Origin: Fimbriimonadaceae bacterium
GTDB taxonomy: Bacteria; Armatimonadota; Fimbriimonadia; Fimbriimonadales; Fimbriimonadaceae
Assembly: GCA_026129685.1 (NCBI GenBank)
Contig: JAHCHO010000009.1
Location: 62,001-126,000 of the forward strand
Direction of reading: 5' to 3'
Length of the DNA stretch: 64,000 nt
The position numbers were made by a program, and so were the translations under genes. Below, piece by piece: positions 26,141 through 34,552 of this stretch (the stretch's first letter is position 1; the number at the start of each line of letters is the position of its first letter). The notes under the pieces are model-generated. The model saw nothing but the letters and a program-made list of their open reading frames with translations, was not told where the DNA came from and made no database searches.

Positions 26141-27390
26141 TGTCGGAACCGCTCCGTTTTCTCCCACTGGGGGGTGCCTTCACGAGCGACGTCGAGGAGG
26201 GCGTCCTTCAGGCCGCCCACGACCGCCCAGACGTTGAACACGAAAGCGAAGGCCATGTAGGGGAGAAGCCACAGCCTTCGGTGACCGCCGTCGAGAAGCG
26301 TCGCCGACCCGACCTCGAAGAAGGGGGCGAAATTGCCGTAGGCGTTCACGATGATGAAGGCGGCCGCCAATAGAAGGGTGAAGGGGGCGACCGCGCCGGA
26401 AAGCAGTAAGACGATGTGGCAAAGGATGGCGGTCAACAGAAGCGTCGGCACCGCGTAGACGCCGAGCAACAGGACGCCGTCCAGTTTCTGCCAGAAGTTC
26501 AGGTACTTCGAGCCGAGGGTCGGAAGGAAGTGACGGAAGGCGGCTTGGGTATGCCCGCGCGCCCAACGCCGAACCTGGCGGAAGCGCACGCCCCAGTCCT
26601 CGGGGGACTCTTCGTAGCACTCGGCGCGGTTCGCGTACGCCACCTGCCAACCTCGGGTGTACAGCGCGTAGGTCAGGTCGGTGTCCTCGGCAAGGATGCG
26701 GGGGTTGAAGCCGCCGATCGAGAGGAGGACCGATTTGCGGAAACCGCCCACGGTGCCGCCGTACTGCGGAATCAGGTTGAGCGAGAACCGGGCCTGCTGG
26801 TCCACCTGGTAGCCTCCCGACCGCTCGAGGTCGATGATGCGGGTCAGCAGACTGCCCCGCGTGTTCTCCGGCACGACGCGTCCCATCACCGCGCCCACCT
26901 CCGGGTCCACGAAGGCCATCGCGAGCTGTTTGACCATATCCGCCGGGGGCTGATAGTCGGCGTCGAACACGAGGACGATCTCGTGGCTGGCCCGCTCGAT
27001 GGCGTCGTTGAGCCCGGCCGGCTTGCCGCGCATGCCGGTTCGCCGATAGAGGGGCCGGATGTAGGGATACCGTTCGCCGTACTGCCGCAGAATCTCCTCG
27101 GTGCGGTCGGTCGAGTGGTCGTCGATCGGGATGATCTCCATCAGGTCCTTCGGGTAGTCGGACTCGATGAGGGCGCGCAGGACGCCTTCGGCGACGACCT
27201 CCTCGTTGTGCATCGGCACCAGGATGGTGACGGGGGGCAACTCGGAGTCGAGAATCTCGTGGTAGAACCGGCGCTGGTTCTTGTTGAGCCGGTTGAACGT
27301 GAAGATCACGTGCCGGATCATGTAGACCATCATGATGACGGCCACGAAGTAGATGTACAGCTGGAGAATCCAGACCAGGAAGGGGTTCAC
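26137..27390 (-). CDS. Processive GT2 glycosyltransferase (cellulose/hyaluronan synthase-like)
   Basis: 417 residues from GTG 27390 (overlaps the upstream stop, GTGA). One N-terminal membrane helix (FLVWILQLYIYFVAVIMMVY) precedes the GT-A domain: VTILVPMHNEE, IIPIDDHSTDRT (first Asp), LVFDADYQPP (DxD), ILAEDTDLTYAL (catalytic base ED) and FRQVRRWARGHTQ, the QxxRW motif of processive synthases. Three or four C-terminal helices follow. It should polymerise a nucleotide sugar and pass the chain through the inner membrane. There is no PilZ domain, so c-di-GMP control would need another partner. Second gene of a four-gene operon ending in a YaiO barrel. Confidence 0.85.
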   Translation of the reverse strand: MNPFLVWILQLYIYFVAVIMMVYMIRHVIFTFNRLNKNQRRFYHEILDSELPPVTILVPMHNEEVVAEGVLRALIESDYPKDLMEIIPIDDHSTDRTEEILRQYGERYPYIRPLYRRTGMRGKPAGLNDAIERASHEIVLVFDADYQPPADMVKQLAMAFVDPEVGAVMGRVVPENTRGSLLTRIIDLERSGGYQVDQQARFSLNLIPQYGGTVGGFRKSVLLSIGGFNPRILAEDTDLTYALYTRGWQVAYANRAECYEESPEDWGVRFRQVRRWARGHTQAAFRHFLPTLGSKYLNFWQKLDGVLLLGVYAVPTLLLTAILCHIVLLLSGAVAPFTLLLAAAFIIVNAYGNFAPFFEVGSATLLDGGHRRLWLLPYMAFAFVFNVWAVVGGLKDALLDVAREGTPQWEKTERFRQ

Positions 27391-28262
27391 AGGCGCCACA
27401 CCTTGCCTTTGACCTCGTCGCGCCGCATCCGGTCCGCCACCCGCTTCATCGCGAGGCTGAAGAAGCAAATGTAGAAAACGACCATCATGAGCGGACCGAC
27501 AATAACGAAGAAGAGCGGCACCGCCCAGCCGCCGAGGGTGCTCGCCAGCCAGATCAGAACCAGGTACCGCACGATGCTGAAACCAAAGTCGTAGACGACG
27601 GGCAGAAAGGTGACGAGCAACCGCTCGATCGGATTGAAGGGGAAACCGAGGCTCAACAGCAGGAAGGGAATCGGCAGGCAGACCCAGGTAAGGAGCACCA
27701 ACCGAAGATACAGCTTGGAAATCTCAAACCCGTCGAAGCCCAAGTCCTGAACGATCGCGAGATAGAGGGTCGAGACCGTGCAGATCAGCACCGTCGTCAC
27801 GAGAAAAAGCCGGATCGGCGCGTTGAGGCCGCGCCACAGAGCCAACAGCAGGGCGATCACGCCGCAGATCAGAAAGCGGATCAGATACCCCAGCCGATCG
27901 AACTCGGGGATGTCGAAGACCAGCGGGTAGAGGCGGCGCCACATGTAGTCGTCGTAGCCAAGGCTGCCCCCCCGCGCGCCAAAGTCGAGAAAGGCGCCCG
28001 CCTGCTGCGCGTAGACGCACATCTTCCAAACGAACCACTCGACGTTCAGAAAGAAGAAGTAGTGAACGACCGCCGCGACCAGGACGGTGATCAGCAGAAC
28101 CCAGCGGTTCTGAGCAAAAAGCCGTCGGTAGGCACGGTGAAGGAGAACGCGTCCCGCGGCGACCGACGCCTCGGTCGCGACCCCTTGGGCCTGACGCAAG
28201 GACGCTTGCTCCTCGCGCGGCGTGGACTGCCGCTCCATCTCAGGGTCGTTTTCGAAACGCAT
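27387..28262 (-). CDS. Polytopic membrane protein, first gene of polysaccharide operon
   Basis: 291 residues from ATG 28262 (GGAG just upstream). An N-terminal charged region of about 65 residues (MERQSTPREEQASLRQAQG) leads to about six membrane helices: WVLLITVLVAAVVHYFFFL, LIRFLICGVIALLLALW, LFLVTTVLICTVSTLYLAIV, LVLLTWVCLPIPFLLLSLG, FSIVRYLVLIWLASTLGG, VPLFFVIVGPLMMVVFYICF. Two loops have aromatic clusters (DDYMWRRLYPLVFD). No family recognised. Coupling to the GT2 by GTGA suggests it is a partner of the synthase. The 263 bases upstream (28263-28525) hold a long leader or promoter region in which no certain element was found. Confidence 0.75.
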   Translation of the reverse strand: MRFENDPEMERQSTPREEQASLRQAQGVATEASVAAGRVLLHRAYRRLFAQNRWVLLITVLVAAVVHYFFFLNVEWFVWKMCVYAQQAGAFLDFGARGGSLGYDDYMWRRLYPLVFDIPEFDRLGYLIRFLICGVIALLLALWRGLNAPIRLFLVTTVLICTVSTLYLAIVQDLGFDGFEISKLYLRLVLLTWVCLPIPFLLLSLGFPFNPIERLLVTFLPVVYDFGFSIVRYLVLIWLASTLGGWAVPLFFVIVGPLMMVVFYICFFSLAMKRVADRMRRDEVKGKVWRL

Positions 28263-28525
28263 ACACTCCGTGATCCGCAGGGGCAGGTTTCGTAAGCCGG
28301 GTTTCGTCGAGCGATCGCCCCGGGGGCCGACTCCGCAATCGGCCAAGGCGCGTCGCCCAAGTTTTCCACAACCCCGCCCAAGTTCATTGTTGACAGTTCG
28401 CGGGCAAAACTACAGCCTTGGCCCGACATTGCCGGAAAGCCACGCTCGCGCCCGAGGCGAACCTGCCACCCCCGCAATTCTACCAACCCCGGTCGGTATG
28501 GTTGCGCGTCTGAGCCTGATTGTCC

Positions 28526-29899
28526 CTATTTCGGGTGACGGTTGCCCGCCCGACGCTTGGCCCAGGCGTCTAGGAGCCGACGCGCCTTCGCCTGATCGAG
28601 TGGCGACAACTCGCCTCGGATCACGAGTTCGGACAGATGCGCCTTCGCCGCGCCGACCGTCGGCCCCGGAGCGAGTCCGAGCGCGCTCATGATCTGTTCA
28701 CCCGAAAGGGGGCTGTCGAGGGTCTCCATCGGGGTCTCTCGGCGGACGCGAGCGACGATCGCCTCGATCGCGTCGACGTCCACCATCGGCACTCCGGGAG
28801 CGTGGCCCGCGATGTCGGCCCGGACAAGCCGGAACAGCCGGTCGAGGTTTTCGCCCATCGCACGGATCAGTCGGCGCGCGACGGTGTCGGTAAACCGTGG
28901 GGACGAACCGAGACGCATGTGGTTGCGCACGAGAAGAGCCACCTCGTCGACTTGGTCCGTCGCGAAGCGAAGCGCGCGAAGGCGTTCCCGAGCGATCTCC
29001 GCCCCCAGGGTCTCGTGGCCAAAGAACCGAACGCGACCGTCCGCTTCCACGGTTCTGGTCCTTGGCTTGGCGACGTCGTGGAAGAGGGCGGCCAACCGAA
29101 GGGTCAGATCCCGGGGGTCGGTCGCGGACAGCACGAGAAGGGTATGGCCCCACACGTCGCAGTGGTGGTGGTCGCCCTGCTCGACGCCGACCGCGTCCGC
29201 GAGTTCGGGAACCACGAACCTCAGGAGGTCCAAGTCGAGGAGGTCCTGGAGGCAGAGGGCAGCGTTCGGGAGTTCCAGCATGCGGACGAACTCGTCGCGC
29301 ACCCGCTCGGCGGAGACGATCGCGAGGCGGTCCGAGCACGCCTTGACCGCGTCCAGAAGACCTTCGGCGGGAGTGAGGCCGAATCGACGCCGAAACCGCA
29401 CCGCCCTCAGCATTCGAAGGGGGTCGTCGTCGAAGGTGGCGGCCGGGTCGAGCGGCGTTCGCAACACTCGGTCCTGAAGATCGGATAGGCCGACCCCGAG
29501 CGGGTCGGCGACTTGGCCGGTGTGAACGTTTTGGAGGATCGCGTTGAGGGTGAAGTCCCGGCGCCGCGCGTCCTCCTCGAGCGTCGCCGGCCGCACCCAG
29601 GGCTTTCTGGACTCTCGGCCATAGCTCTCGCTGCGAGCGGTGACGAGTTCAAGGTTCGCTTCGGGGAACCGAACCATCGCGGTGCCGAAGCGCGGGTAGA
29701 CGACGGGGGGTCCCGATGCACCGCTCTCGTGAACCAGTCGGGCCAGTTCCAACGCGTCCAGGTCGGTCACGACGTCCAAGTCGGTCGGCGCGGGCAATCC
29801 CAGCAGTTCGTCCCTGACCGCTCCGCCCACCAGCCAGAGTCGCCCTTCGTAGGGCGTCCCCAGCGTCACGGTTCGTAAGGCGTCAAGGGCGCGGATCAA
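28526..29899 (-). CDS. CCA tRNA nucleotidyltransferase / poly(A) polymerase family with HD domain
   Basis: 457 residues from TTG 29899. The nucleotidyltransferase head has LVGGAVRDELLG and DLDVVTD (metal-binding DxD), then RRRDFTLNAI and the fixed-template region DDPLRMLRAVRFRRRFG. The C-terminal half contains an HD phosphohydrolase site: HCDVWGHTLLVL and LAALFHDVAKPRTR. It adds or repairs the 3' CCA of tRNAs. The two tRNA genes in this window encode CCA already, so here the role would be mainly repair, unless other tRNAs lack it. Confidence 0.9.
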   Translation of the reverse strand: MIRALDALRTVTLGTPYEGRLWLVGGAVRDELLGLPAPTDLDVVTDLDALELARLVHESGASGPPVVYPRFGTAMVRFPEANLELVTARSESYGRESRKPWVRPATLEEDARRRDFTLNAILQNVHTGQVADPLGVGLSDLQDRVLRTPLDPAATFDDDPLRMLRAVRFRRRFGLTPAEGLLDAVKACSDRLAIVSAERVRDEFVRMLELPNAALCLQDLLDLDLLRFVVPELADAVGVEQGDHHHCDVWGHTLLVLSATDPRDLTLRLAALFHDVAKPRTRTVEADGRVRFFGHETLGAEIARERLRALRFATDQVDEVALLVRNHMRLGSSPRFTDTVARRLIRAMGENLDRLFRLVRADIAGHAPGVPMVDVDAIEAIVARVRRETPMETLDSPLSGEQIMSALGLAPGPTVGAAKAHLSELVIRGELSPLDQAKARRLLDAWAKRRAGNRHPK

Positions 29900-29929
29900 T
29901 GACCCGATTGTGACGCCCCTTGACGCGGG

Positions 29930-31273
29930 TCAACCGCGAACCAGCGCCAGCAACTCGTCGGTCTTCGCCTTGAGCAAGGCGGCATCGCCGCGCGTTTCGA
30001 CGTTCAGGCGGATGACGGGTTCGGTGTTCGAGGTGCGCAGGTTGAAGCGCCAATTGGCATAGCTCACGCTGAGCCCGTCGAGACGATCGATCTCGCCGTC
30101 CGCGTAAGCCGCTTCGACCCGCCGCAACGTCTCCGCCGCGTCGGCGACCGTCGAGTTGATCTCGCCCGAGCATGGGTAGTTCCGGATCATCTCGCCGACG
30201 AGATCGCCGAGCGAGCGTCCGGCTTTCGAGACGAGCCTCGCCACCAGGAGGAACGGAATCATGCCGCTGTCGCAGTACCAGTGGTCGCGGAAATAGTGGT
30301 GCGCGCTCATCTCGCCGCCGTAACTCGCGTCCACCGCTCGCATCTTCTCTTTGATGAAAGCGTGGCCGCTCTTGCAGACTTGCGCCTTGCCGCCGAGCCC
30401 CTTGACGATGTCCACCGTGTTCCAGATCAGACGCGGGTCGTACACGACCGTCTGGTCGGGGTTCTCGGTCAGGAGCGCCTGGGCGAGCAGACCGACGATG
30501 TAGTAGCCTTCAATGAACGTTCCGTGCTCGTCGAAGAAGAAGCACCTGTCGTAATCGCCGTCCCATGCGACGCCGAAGTCAAACCCGCCGCCTCTCATCC
30601 GCGCCACCGTCGAGGCGCGAGACTCCTCGAGGATTGGGTTGGGCACCCCGTTCGGGAACGCGCCGTCCGGTTCCCAGTTCATCTTCACGACGTCGAGCGG
30701 CAGGTGCGGGAGCAACCGGTCGAGCGCGATGCCCGCGGCCCCGTTGCCGGGGTTGAGGAGCACGCGCAAGGGCCGAAGGGAGCCACCGGGCACGAGGTTG
30801 AGCAGGTGGGCGACAAAGGCCTCGTACACGTCGAGGTCGGCCAGAATGCCTTCGCCCTTGCGCTCGAACTTCTGCTCGAACGCCCGCCGTTCGATCTCGT
30901 CGAGGCCGGTGTCCCCGCTGATGGGGCGGCTCTCCGCGCGGACCATTTTCATCCCGTTGTACTCGGGAGGGTTGTGGCTGGCCGTGATCATGCAGCCGCC
31001 GTCGAACCCGTAATGGGCGGCCGCGAAGTACACCATCTCCGTTCCGACCAATCCGAGGTGCGCCACGTCCACCCCCGCGTCGTTCAGCCCGCGCGCCATC
31101 GCCTCGTACAGGGCGGGCCCCGAAAGCCGGATGTCGTAACCGATGCACACCCGCTCGGGCCGGATCGCGTCGGCATAGGCCCGTCCGATCGCGTAAGCCA
31201 GTTCCGGGTTCAGTTCGCTCGGCACTTTGCCGCGCACGTCGTACGCTTTGAAGCAAGGAAGGTATCGGCCCAT
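29930..31273 (-). CDS. Phosphomannomutase/phosphoglucomutase
   Basis: 447 residues from ATG 31273. The alpha-D-phosphohexomutase motifs are complete: ITASHNPPEYNGMK with the phosphoserine near 98, the metal loop WDGDYDRC near 235, the sugar-specificity loop GEMSAHHYF near 322 and the phosphate-binding RTSNTEPVIRLNVE near 420. GEMSAHH is typical of dual PMM/PGM enzymes. It supplies Man-1-P or Glc-1-P for sugar nucleotides, consistent with nearby polysaccharide genes (24.3-28.3 kb). It diverges from the M3 peptidase across 85 bases. Confidence 0.93.
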   Translation of the reverse strand: MGRYLPCFKAYDVRGKVPSELNPELAYAIGRAYADAIRPERVCIGYDIRLSGPALYEAMARGLNDAGVDVAHLGLVGTEMVYFAAAHYGFDGGCMITASHNPPEYNGMKMVRAESRPISGDTGLDEIERRAFEQKFERKGEGILADLDVYEAFVAHLLNLVPGGSLRPLRVLLNPGNGAAGIALDRLLPHLPLDVVKMNWEPDGAFPNGVPNPILEESRASTVARMRGGGFDFGVAWDGDYDRCFFFDEHGTFIEGYYIVGLLAQALLTENPDQTVVYDPRLIWNTVDIVKGLGGKAQVCKSGHAFIKEKMRAVDASYGGEMSAHHYFRDHWYCDSGMIPFLLVARLVSKAGRSLGDLVGEMIRNYPCSGEINSTVADAAETLRRVEAAYADGEIDRLDGLSVSYANWRFNLRTSNTEPVIRLNVETRGDAALLKAKTDELLALVRG

Positions 31274-31346
31274 GGTCGCTCCGGTTGTACCTTCCCGGTC
31301 GGTCCTTCGGCGGGATTCGGAGAAGCGGCCCGGCGATGGCCGTCGG

Positions 31347-31352
31347 TACACT
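31347..31352 (+). promoter_or_regulatory. -10-like element TACACT of the M3 peptidase gene
   Basis: TACACT is followed by six bases and ATG 31359, without a Shine-Dalgarno. Confidence 0.5.
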
Positions 31353-31358
31353 CGAGGC

Positions 31359-33065
31359 ATGGCGTCTCCCCTTCCCACCACTTCCGAGGCCATCGCGCGC
31401 GTGACCTGGGCCGAACTCGAGCCGTGCTACGCCGCCCTCGAAGCCCAGACTCTTAACCCGAACAACGCCGATGCTTGGTTGCGCGAATGGACGGCCGTCG
31501 CCGAGGTCGCCAACGAGGCGTTCAGTCGCCTGAACGTGGCGACGACCGTGAACACCGCCGACCAGGAAGCGGAGACCCGCCTCAACCATTATCTCGACGA
31601 AACCTTCCCCCAGGTCGAGGCGGCCGAACAGCGGCTGAAGGAGAAGCTCCTCGCGGCGGGACTCGAACCGGCCGGGTTCGACGTGCCGCTGCGCAACATG
31701 CGGGCGGAAGCCGAACTCTATCGCGAAGCCAACGTCCCCCTGAAGTCGGCGGAGACCAAGCTGGGCATGGAGTACGACAAGCTTATCGGGGCGCAGACCG
31801 TCGTCTGGGACGGCGAAGAACGCACGATGCCTTGGATGGGGACGCTCCTGACCAACCCGGATCGCGGTGTGCGCGAGTCCGCTTGGCGCGCCGCGATGGC
31901 CCGGAGGCTCCTTGACCGAGGCGCGATCGACGACCTCTGGGGGCGCTTCCTCGACCTCCGCCTCGGCATTGCCGCCAACGCCGACCTCGGCGACGATTAC
32001 CGCGCCTACCAGTGGCGGGCGATGCAACGATTCGACTACTCGCCGGACGACGCCAAGCGATTCCAGGACTCCATCGAGGAGGTCGTCGTTCCTGCCGCCG
32101 CGCGCGTCTACCGGCGACGGGCCGACGCGATGGGCCTTTCCGCGCTGCGTCCGTGGGACCTTGACGTGGACCCCCTGGGGCGCCCGCCGCTACGACCCTT
32201 CGCGAACAACGACGACCTGAACGAGAAGTCACAGGCCGTGTTCGATCGGGTCGATCCGGCGCTTGGCGCCCACTTTCGGACCATGAGAGCCGAGGGACTC
32301 CTCGACCTGGAGAGCCGGAAGAACAAAGCCCCGGGCGGGTACTGCACCGACTTTGCCGTCCACCGACGGCCCTTCATCTTCATGAACGCGGTCGGATTGC
32401 ACGACGACGTCCAGACCCTGCTTCACGAAGGCGGGCACGCGTTCCATGTGTTCGAGTCGGCCCACCTCCCCTACCGTTCCCAGATGAACGTCCCAACCGA
32501 ATTCGCCGAGGTCGCCTCGATGAGCATGGAACTGCTCGGCGGTCCGTACCTGGCGGGCACCTTCTATTCGGAAGCGGAAGCCGCCCGCGCGCGCACCGAG
32601 CACTTCGAGTCGGGTCTTCTGTTCTGGCCCTATATGGCGGTTGTGGACGCTTTCCAGCACTGGGTCTACGAGAATCCCACCGAGGGACGCGACTCGCGCG
32701 CCTGCGACGCGACCTGGAGCCGCCTCTGGGACCGCTTCATGCCGGGAGTGGACTGGACAGGGCTGGAGGCGGAGAAACAGACCGGCTGGCACCGCAAACT
32801 CCACATCCACCAGATTCCGTTCTACTACATCGAATACGGTCTGGCCCAGCTCGGGGCGTACCAGGTGTTCGCCAACGCTCGACGCGATCGGACGGAAGCG
32901 GTGAATCGCTACCGATCGGGGCTGGCGCTTGGTGGAACCGCCACGCTGCCCGACCTGTTCGCGGCCGCCGGCGCACGGTTCTCGCTGGACGCCGATACGC
33001 TCCGAGTCGCCGTCGGACTTATCGAGGAGACCCTCGGCGAACTCGAAGCCCAATCTACAACTTGA
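31359..33065 (+). CDS. M3 family metallopeptidase (oligoendopeptidase F-like)
   Basis: 568 residues from ATG 31359. The zinc motif is LLHEGGHAFH (HExxH variant HEGGH, near residue 355), with the third ligand Glu in PTEFAEVASMSMELL about 25 residues later. The C-terminus has HIHQIPFYYIEYGLAQLGA, typical of PepF. It is cytoplasmic (no leader) and cleaves short peptides. The 3' end overlaps the convergent comEA-like gene by 11 bases. Confidence 0.92.
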   Translation: MASPLPTTSEAIARVTWAELEPCYAALEAQTLNPNNADAWLREWTAVAEVANEAFSRLNVATTVNTADQEAETRLNHYLDETFPQVEAAEQRLKEKLLAAGLEPAGFDVPLRNMRAEAELYREANVPLKSAETKLGMEYDKLIGAQTVVWDGEERTMPWMGTLLTNPDRGVRESAWRAAMARRLLDRGAIDDLWGRFLDLRLGIAANADLGDDYRAYQWRAMQRFDYSPDDAKRFQDSIEEVVVPAAARVYRRRADAMGLSALRPWDLDVDPLGRPPLRPFANNDDLNEKSQAVFDRVDPALGAHFRTMRAEGLLDLESRKNKAPGGYCTDFAVHRRPFIFMNAVGLHDDVQTLLHEGGHAFHVFESAHLPYRSQMNVPTEFAEVASMSMELLGGPYLAGTFYSEAEAARARTEHFESGLLFWPYMAVVDAFQHWVYENPTEGRDSRACDATWSRLWDRFMPGVDWTGLEAEKQTGWHRKLHIHQIPFYYIEYGLAQLGAYQVFANARRDRTEAVNRYRSGLALGGTATLPDLFAAAGARFSLDADTLRVAVGLIEETLGELEAQSTT

Positions 33066-33633
33066 CGTAAGGGCGAATGCGAACGAGCGTTTTGGGGCCG
33101 ATCCCCTTGACCGCCTCCAACTCCTCGATGGATTTGAAGCCGCCGGACGTCGCCCGGTAATCCAGAATGCGCCGGGCGAGCGAGGGACCGATGCCCGGAA
33201 TCGACTCGAGGTCGGACTGAGAGGCCTGGTTCAACGGGATGAGCCCCACGACCGCGTCGTTTCCCTGCGCGGCCGGGTCGGCGTTGACACCCGCCTCGTC
33301 CGCGAACGCCTCGCCTTGTGCCGGAACGTAGAGCTTCGAGCCGTCCTTCACCTTGGCCGCCAAGTTGAGGCGATCGGGCGCGGCTTGGTCGGTGAGTCCG
33401 CCCGCCCTCTCGATCGCGTCCGCCACCCTCGCCTCTGGGGAGAGTGTGACGAGACCGGGCGACTTGACCTGGCCGGTGACGTGGACGGCGACCTCCGTCG
33501 CCTCGCCCGGACGGCCGATCCGCTGAAACTCGACCTTGCCCGGCTCCCGCAGGTACCGCGAACCGACGTAGCCCGCGCCCGCGAGCGCCAGACCCGCCGC
33601 CACGACCGATCCGATCTTCTGAAGCACCGTCAT
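33055..33633 (-). CDS. ComEA-like helix-hairpin-helix DNA-binding protein with SLBB domain
   Basis: 192 residues from ATG 33633. The N-terminal membrane anchor is IGSVVAAGLALAGAGYVGS. An SLBB/beta-grasp domain follows (VAVHVTGQVKSPGLVTL, DAIERAGGLT), then a double helix-hairpin-helix: LESIPGIGPSLARRIL and LEAVKGIGPKTLVRIRPYV. This is the ComEA layout: the protein captures double-stranded DNA at the cell surface or periplasm during natural transformation. No other competence gene lies in the window. The gene converges on and overlaps the M3 peptidase gene. Confidence 0.88.
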   Translation of the reverse strand: MTVLQKIGSVVAAGLALAGAGYVGSRYLREPGKVEFQRIGRPGEATEVAVHVTGQVKSPGLVTLSPEARVADAIERAGGLTDQAAPDRLNLAAKVKDGSKLYVPAQGEAFADEAGVNADPAAQGNDAVVGLIPLNQASQSDLESIPGIGPSLARRILDYRATSGGFKSIEELEAVKGIGPKTLVRIRPYVKL

Positions 33634-33762
33634 CCTGGTTCGCCCTCGGTACGGACCCCATGATAGCGGATCGGATGCCTTTGGGCAAGTCCCGCCACCC
33701 GAAATCGCACTCGGTCTGCGGGCGAACCGAACGCGCTCCGAAGGATACGGTGCGGGAATCGG

Positions 33763-33836
33763 TGGCTGCCCGAGCTGGATTCGAACCAACACAAACTGAT
33801 CCAGAGTCAGTTGTCCTGCCATTAGACGATCGGGCA
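33763..33836 (-). tRNA. tRNA-Gln (CTG anticodon)
   Basis: 74 bases on the minus strand including an encoded CCA. The acceptor stem TGCCCGA pairs with TCGGGCA, the discriminator is G as in other Gln tRNAs, the anticodon loop is CTCTGGA (anticodon CTG) and the T loop is TTCGAAT. It is transcribed away from the tRNA-Ile2 gene. Confidence 0.95.
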
Positions 33837-33848
33837 ACGGCCGAGCGG

Positions 33849-33880
33849 ATTCTACCCCTGCGGGGCCGCAGGGGTAACAT
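33849..33880. promoter_or_regulatory. Palindromic back-to-back promoter of two tRNA genes
   Basis: An 11+11 bp perfect palindrome with a two-base centre (33853-33876; TACCCCTGCGG / CCGCAGGGGTA) is flanked by TAGAAT on the minus strand (33849-33854) and TAACAT on the plus strand (33875-33880). The terminal TA of each palindrome arm is also the first two bases of a -10 hexamer. The -10 elements end 12 and 10 bases before the tRNA-Gln and tRNA-Ile2 5' ends. Confidence 0.6.
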
Positions 33881-33890
33881 CGGCCCGGTC

Positions 33891-33966
33891 GGGCCTGTAG
33901 CTCAGGGGTTAGAGCGAGCGGCTCATAACCGCTTGGCCGTGGGTTCGAATCCCACCGGGCCCACCA
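33891..33966 (+). tRNA. tRNA with CAT anticodon, probably tRNA-Ile2 (lysidine-modified)
   Basis: 76 bases with encoded CCA. The anticodon loop is CTCATAA. The anticodon arm GGCTCATAACC and the acceptor bases C4 and C5 match bacterial tRNA-Ile2, the TilS substrate, rather than elongator Met (which usually has GTTCATACC). It could be annotated as tRNA-Met by anticodon alone. Confidence 0.85.
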
Positions 33967-33993
33967 TGGTGCGATCGGCCCGATCGGATCAGG

Positions 33994-34476
33994 GTGAGTC
34001 CGTCGGGGCCAGGGTTCGGCGAGCGGGCCTACGAGATGGTTGACTATTCCGCACACGAGCGCCTCGCCTTCGGCGAGTACCTTGAGTTCCTGACGCGCAC
34101 CGACCTCGGTTCGCAGTACCCATCGGACCGCTTTCAGGATCGCATCGCCGGGTTGCTGAAGTCGGCCTCGGTGTGCGTCACCGCCCGGGCGGGCCGCTTG
34201 GTCGGCGTCTGTCTTGCCATCACCGACTGGAACTACTTCGTCTTCATCACCGACCTCGGGGTTGACCGAGCGTTTGTCGGCCAAGGCATCGGCCGGCGGT
34301 TGCTCGAGCTTGCCATCGAACAGATCGGCGACGTCGACGAACTCACCGTGGTCACCCTCAGCAACGAGGAGGCCGTCGGGTTCTACCGTAAGCAAGGGAT
34401 GGAACCGGACTTCCATCTGCTCGTGCGTTACTGCAAGAACTGGGACTCGGTGGACCTGACCCGGTTCGTGCCGTGA
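33994..34476 (+). CDS. GNAT family N-acetyltransferase
   Basis: 160 residues from GTG 33994; ATG 34036 is an alternative that would shorten beta strand 1 (AYEMVDYS), so the longer form is preferred. Neither start has a Shine-Dalgarno. The fold is clear: LKSASVCVTARAGRLVGVCLAI, VFITDLGVDRAFVGQGIGRRLL (acetyl-CoA loop QGIGRR), LTVVTLSNEEAVGFYRKQGM. It transfers acetyl from acetyl-CoA to an unknown amine. It begins 28 bases after the tRNA and could be read from the same transcript. Confidence 0.8.
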   Translation: MSPSGPGFGERAYEMVDYSAHERLAFGEYLEFLTRTDLGSQYPSDRFQDRIAGLLKSASVCVTARAGRLVGVCLAITDWNYFVFITDLGVDRAFVGQGIGRRLLELAIEQIGDVDELTVVTLSNEEAVGFYRKQGMEPDFHLLVRYCKNWDSVDLTRFVP

Positions 34477-34552
34477 GCGGACCGGCCCCGGCGACGGCGG
34501 TTCCCTCCGCAAGGCGTCGCGCCAAGTTGGGGCGAGCGGCGTCCGTCTCGGC

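Noticed and set aside
28263-28525. Possible c-di-GMP riboswitch in the leader of the polysaccharide operon.
   Set aside because: The GEMM core motifs (GGNCAAACC, CGAAA-type tetraloop and receptor) are not present in order; only generic GC-rich stems were found. TTGACA near 28390 on the plus strand has no -10 at the proper spacing.
33660-34043. Open frame across both tRNA genes.
   Set aside because: The tRNAs are clear and the product has no gene-like composition.
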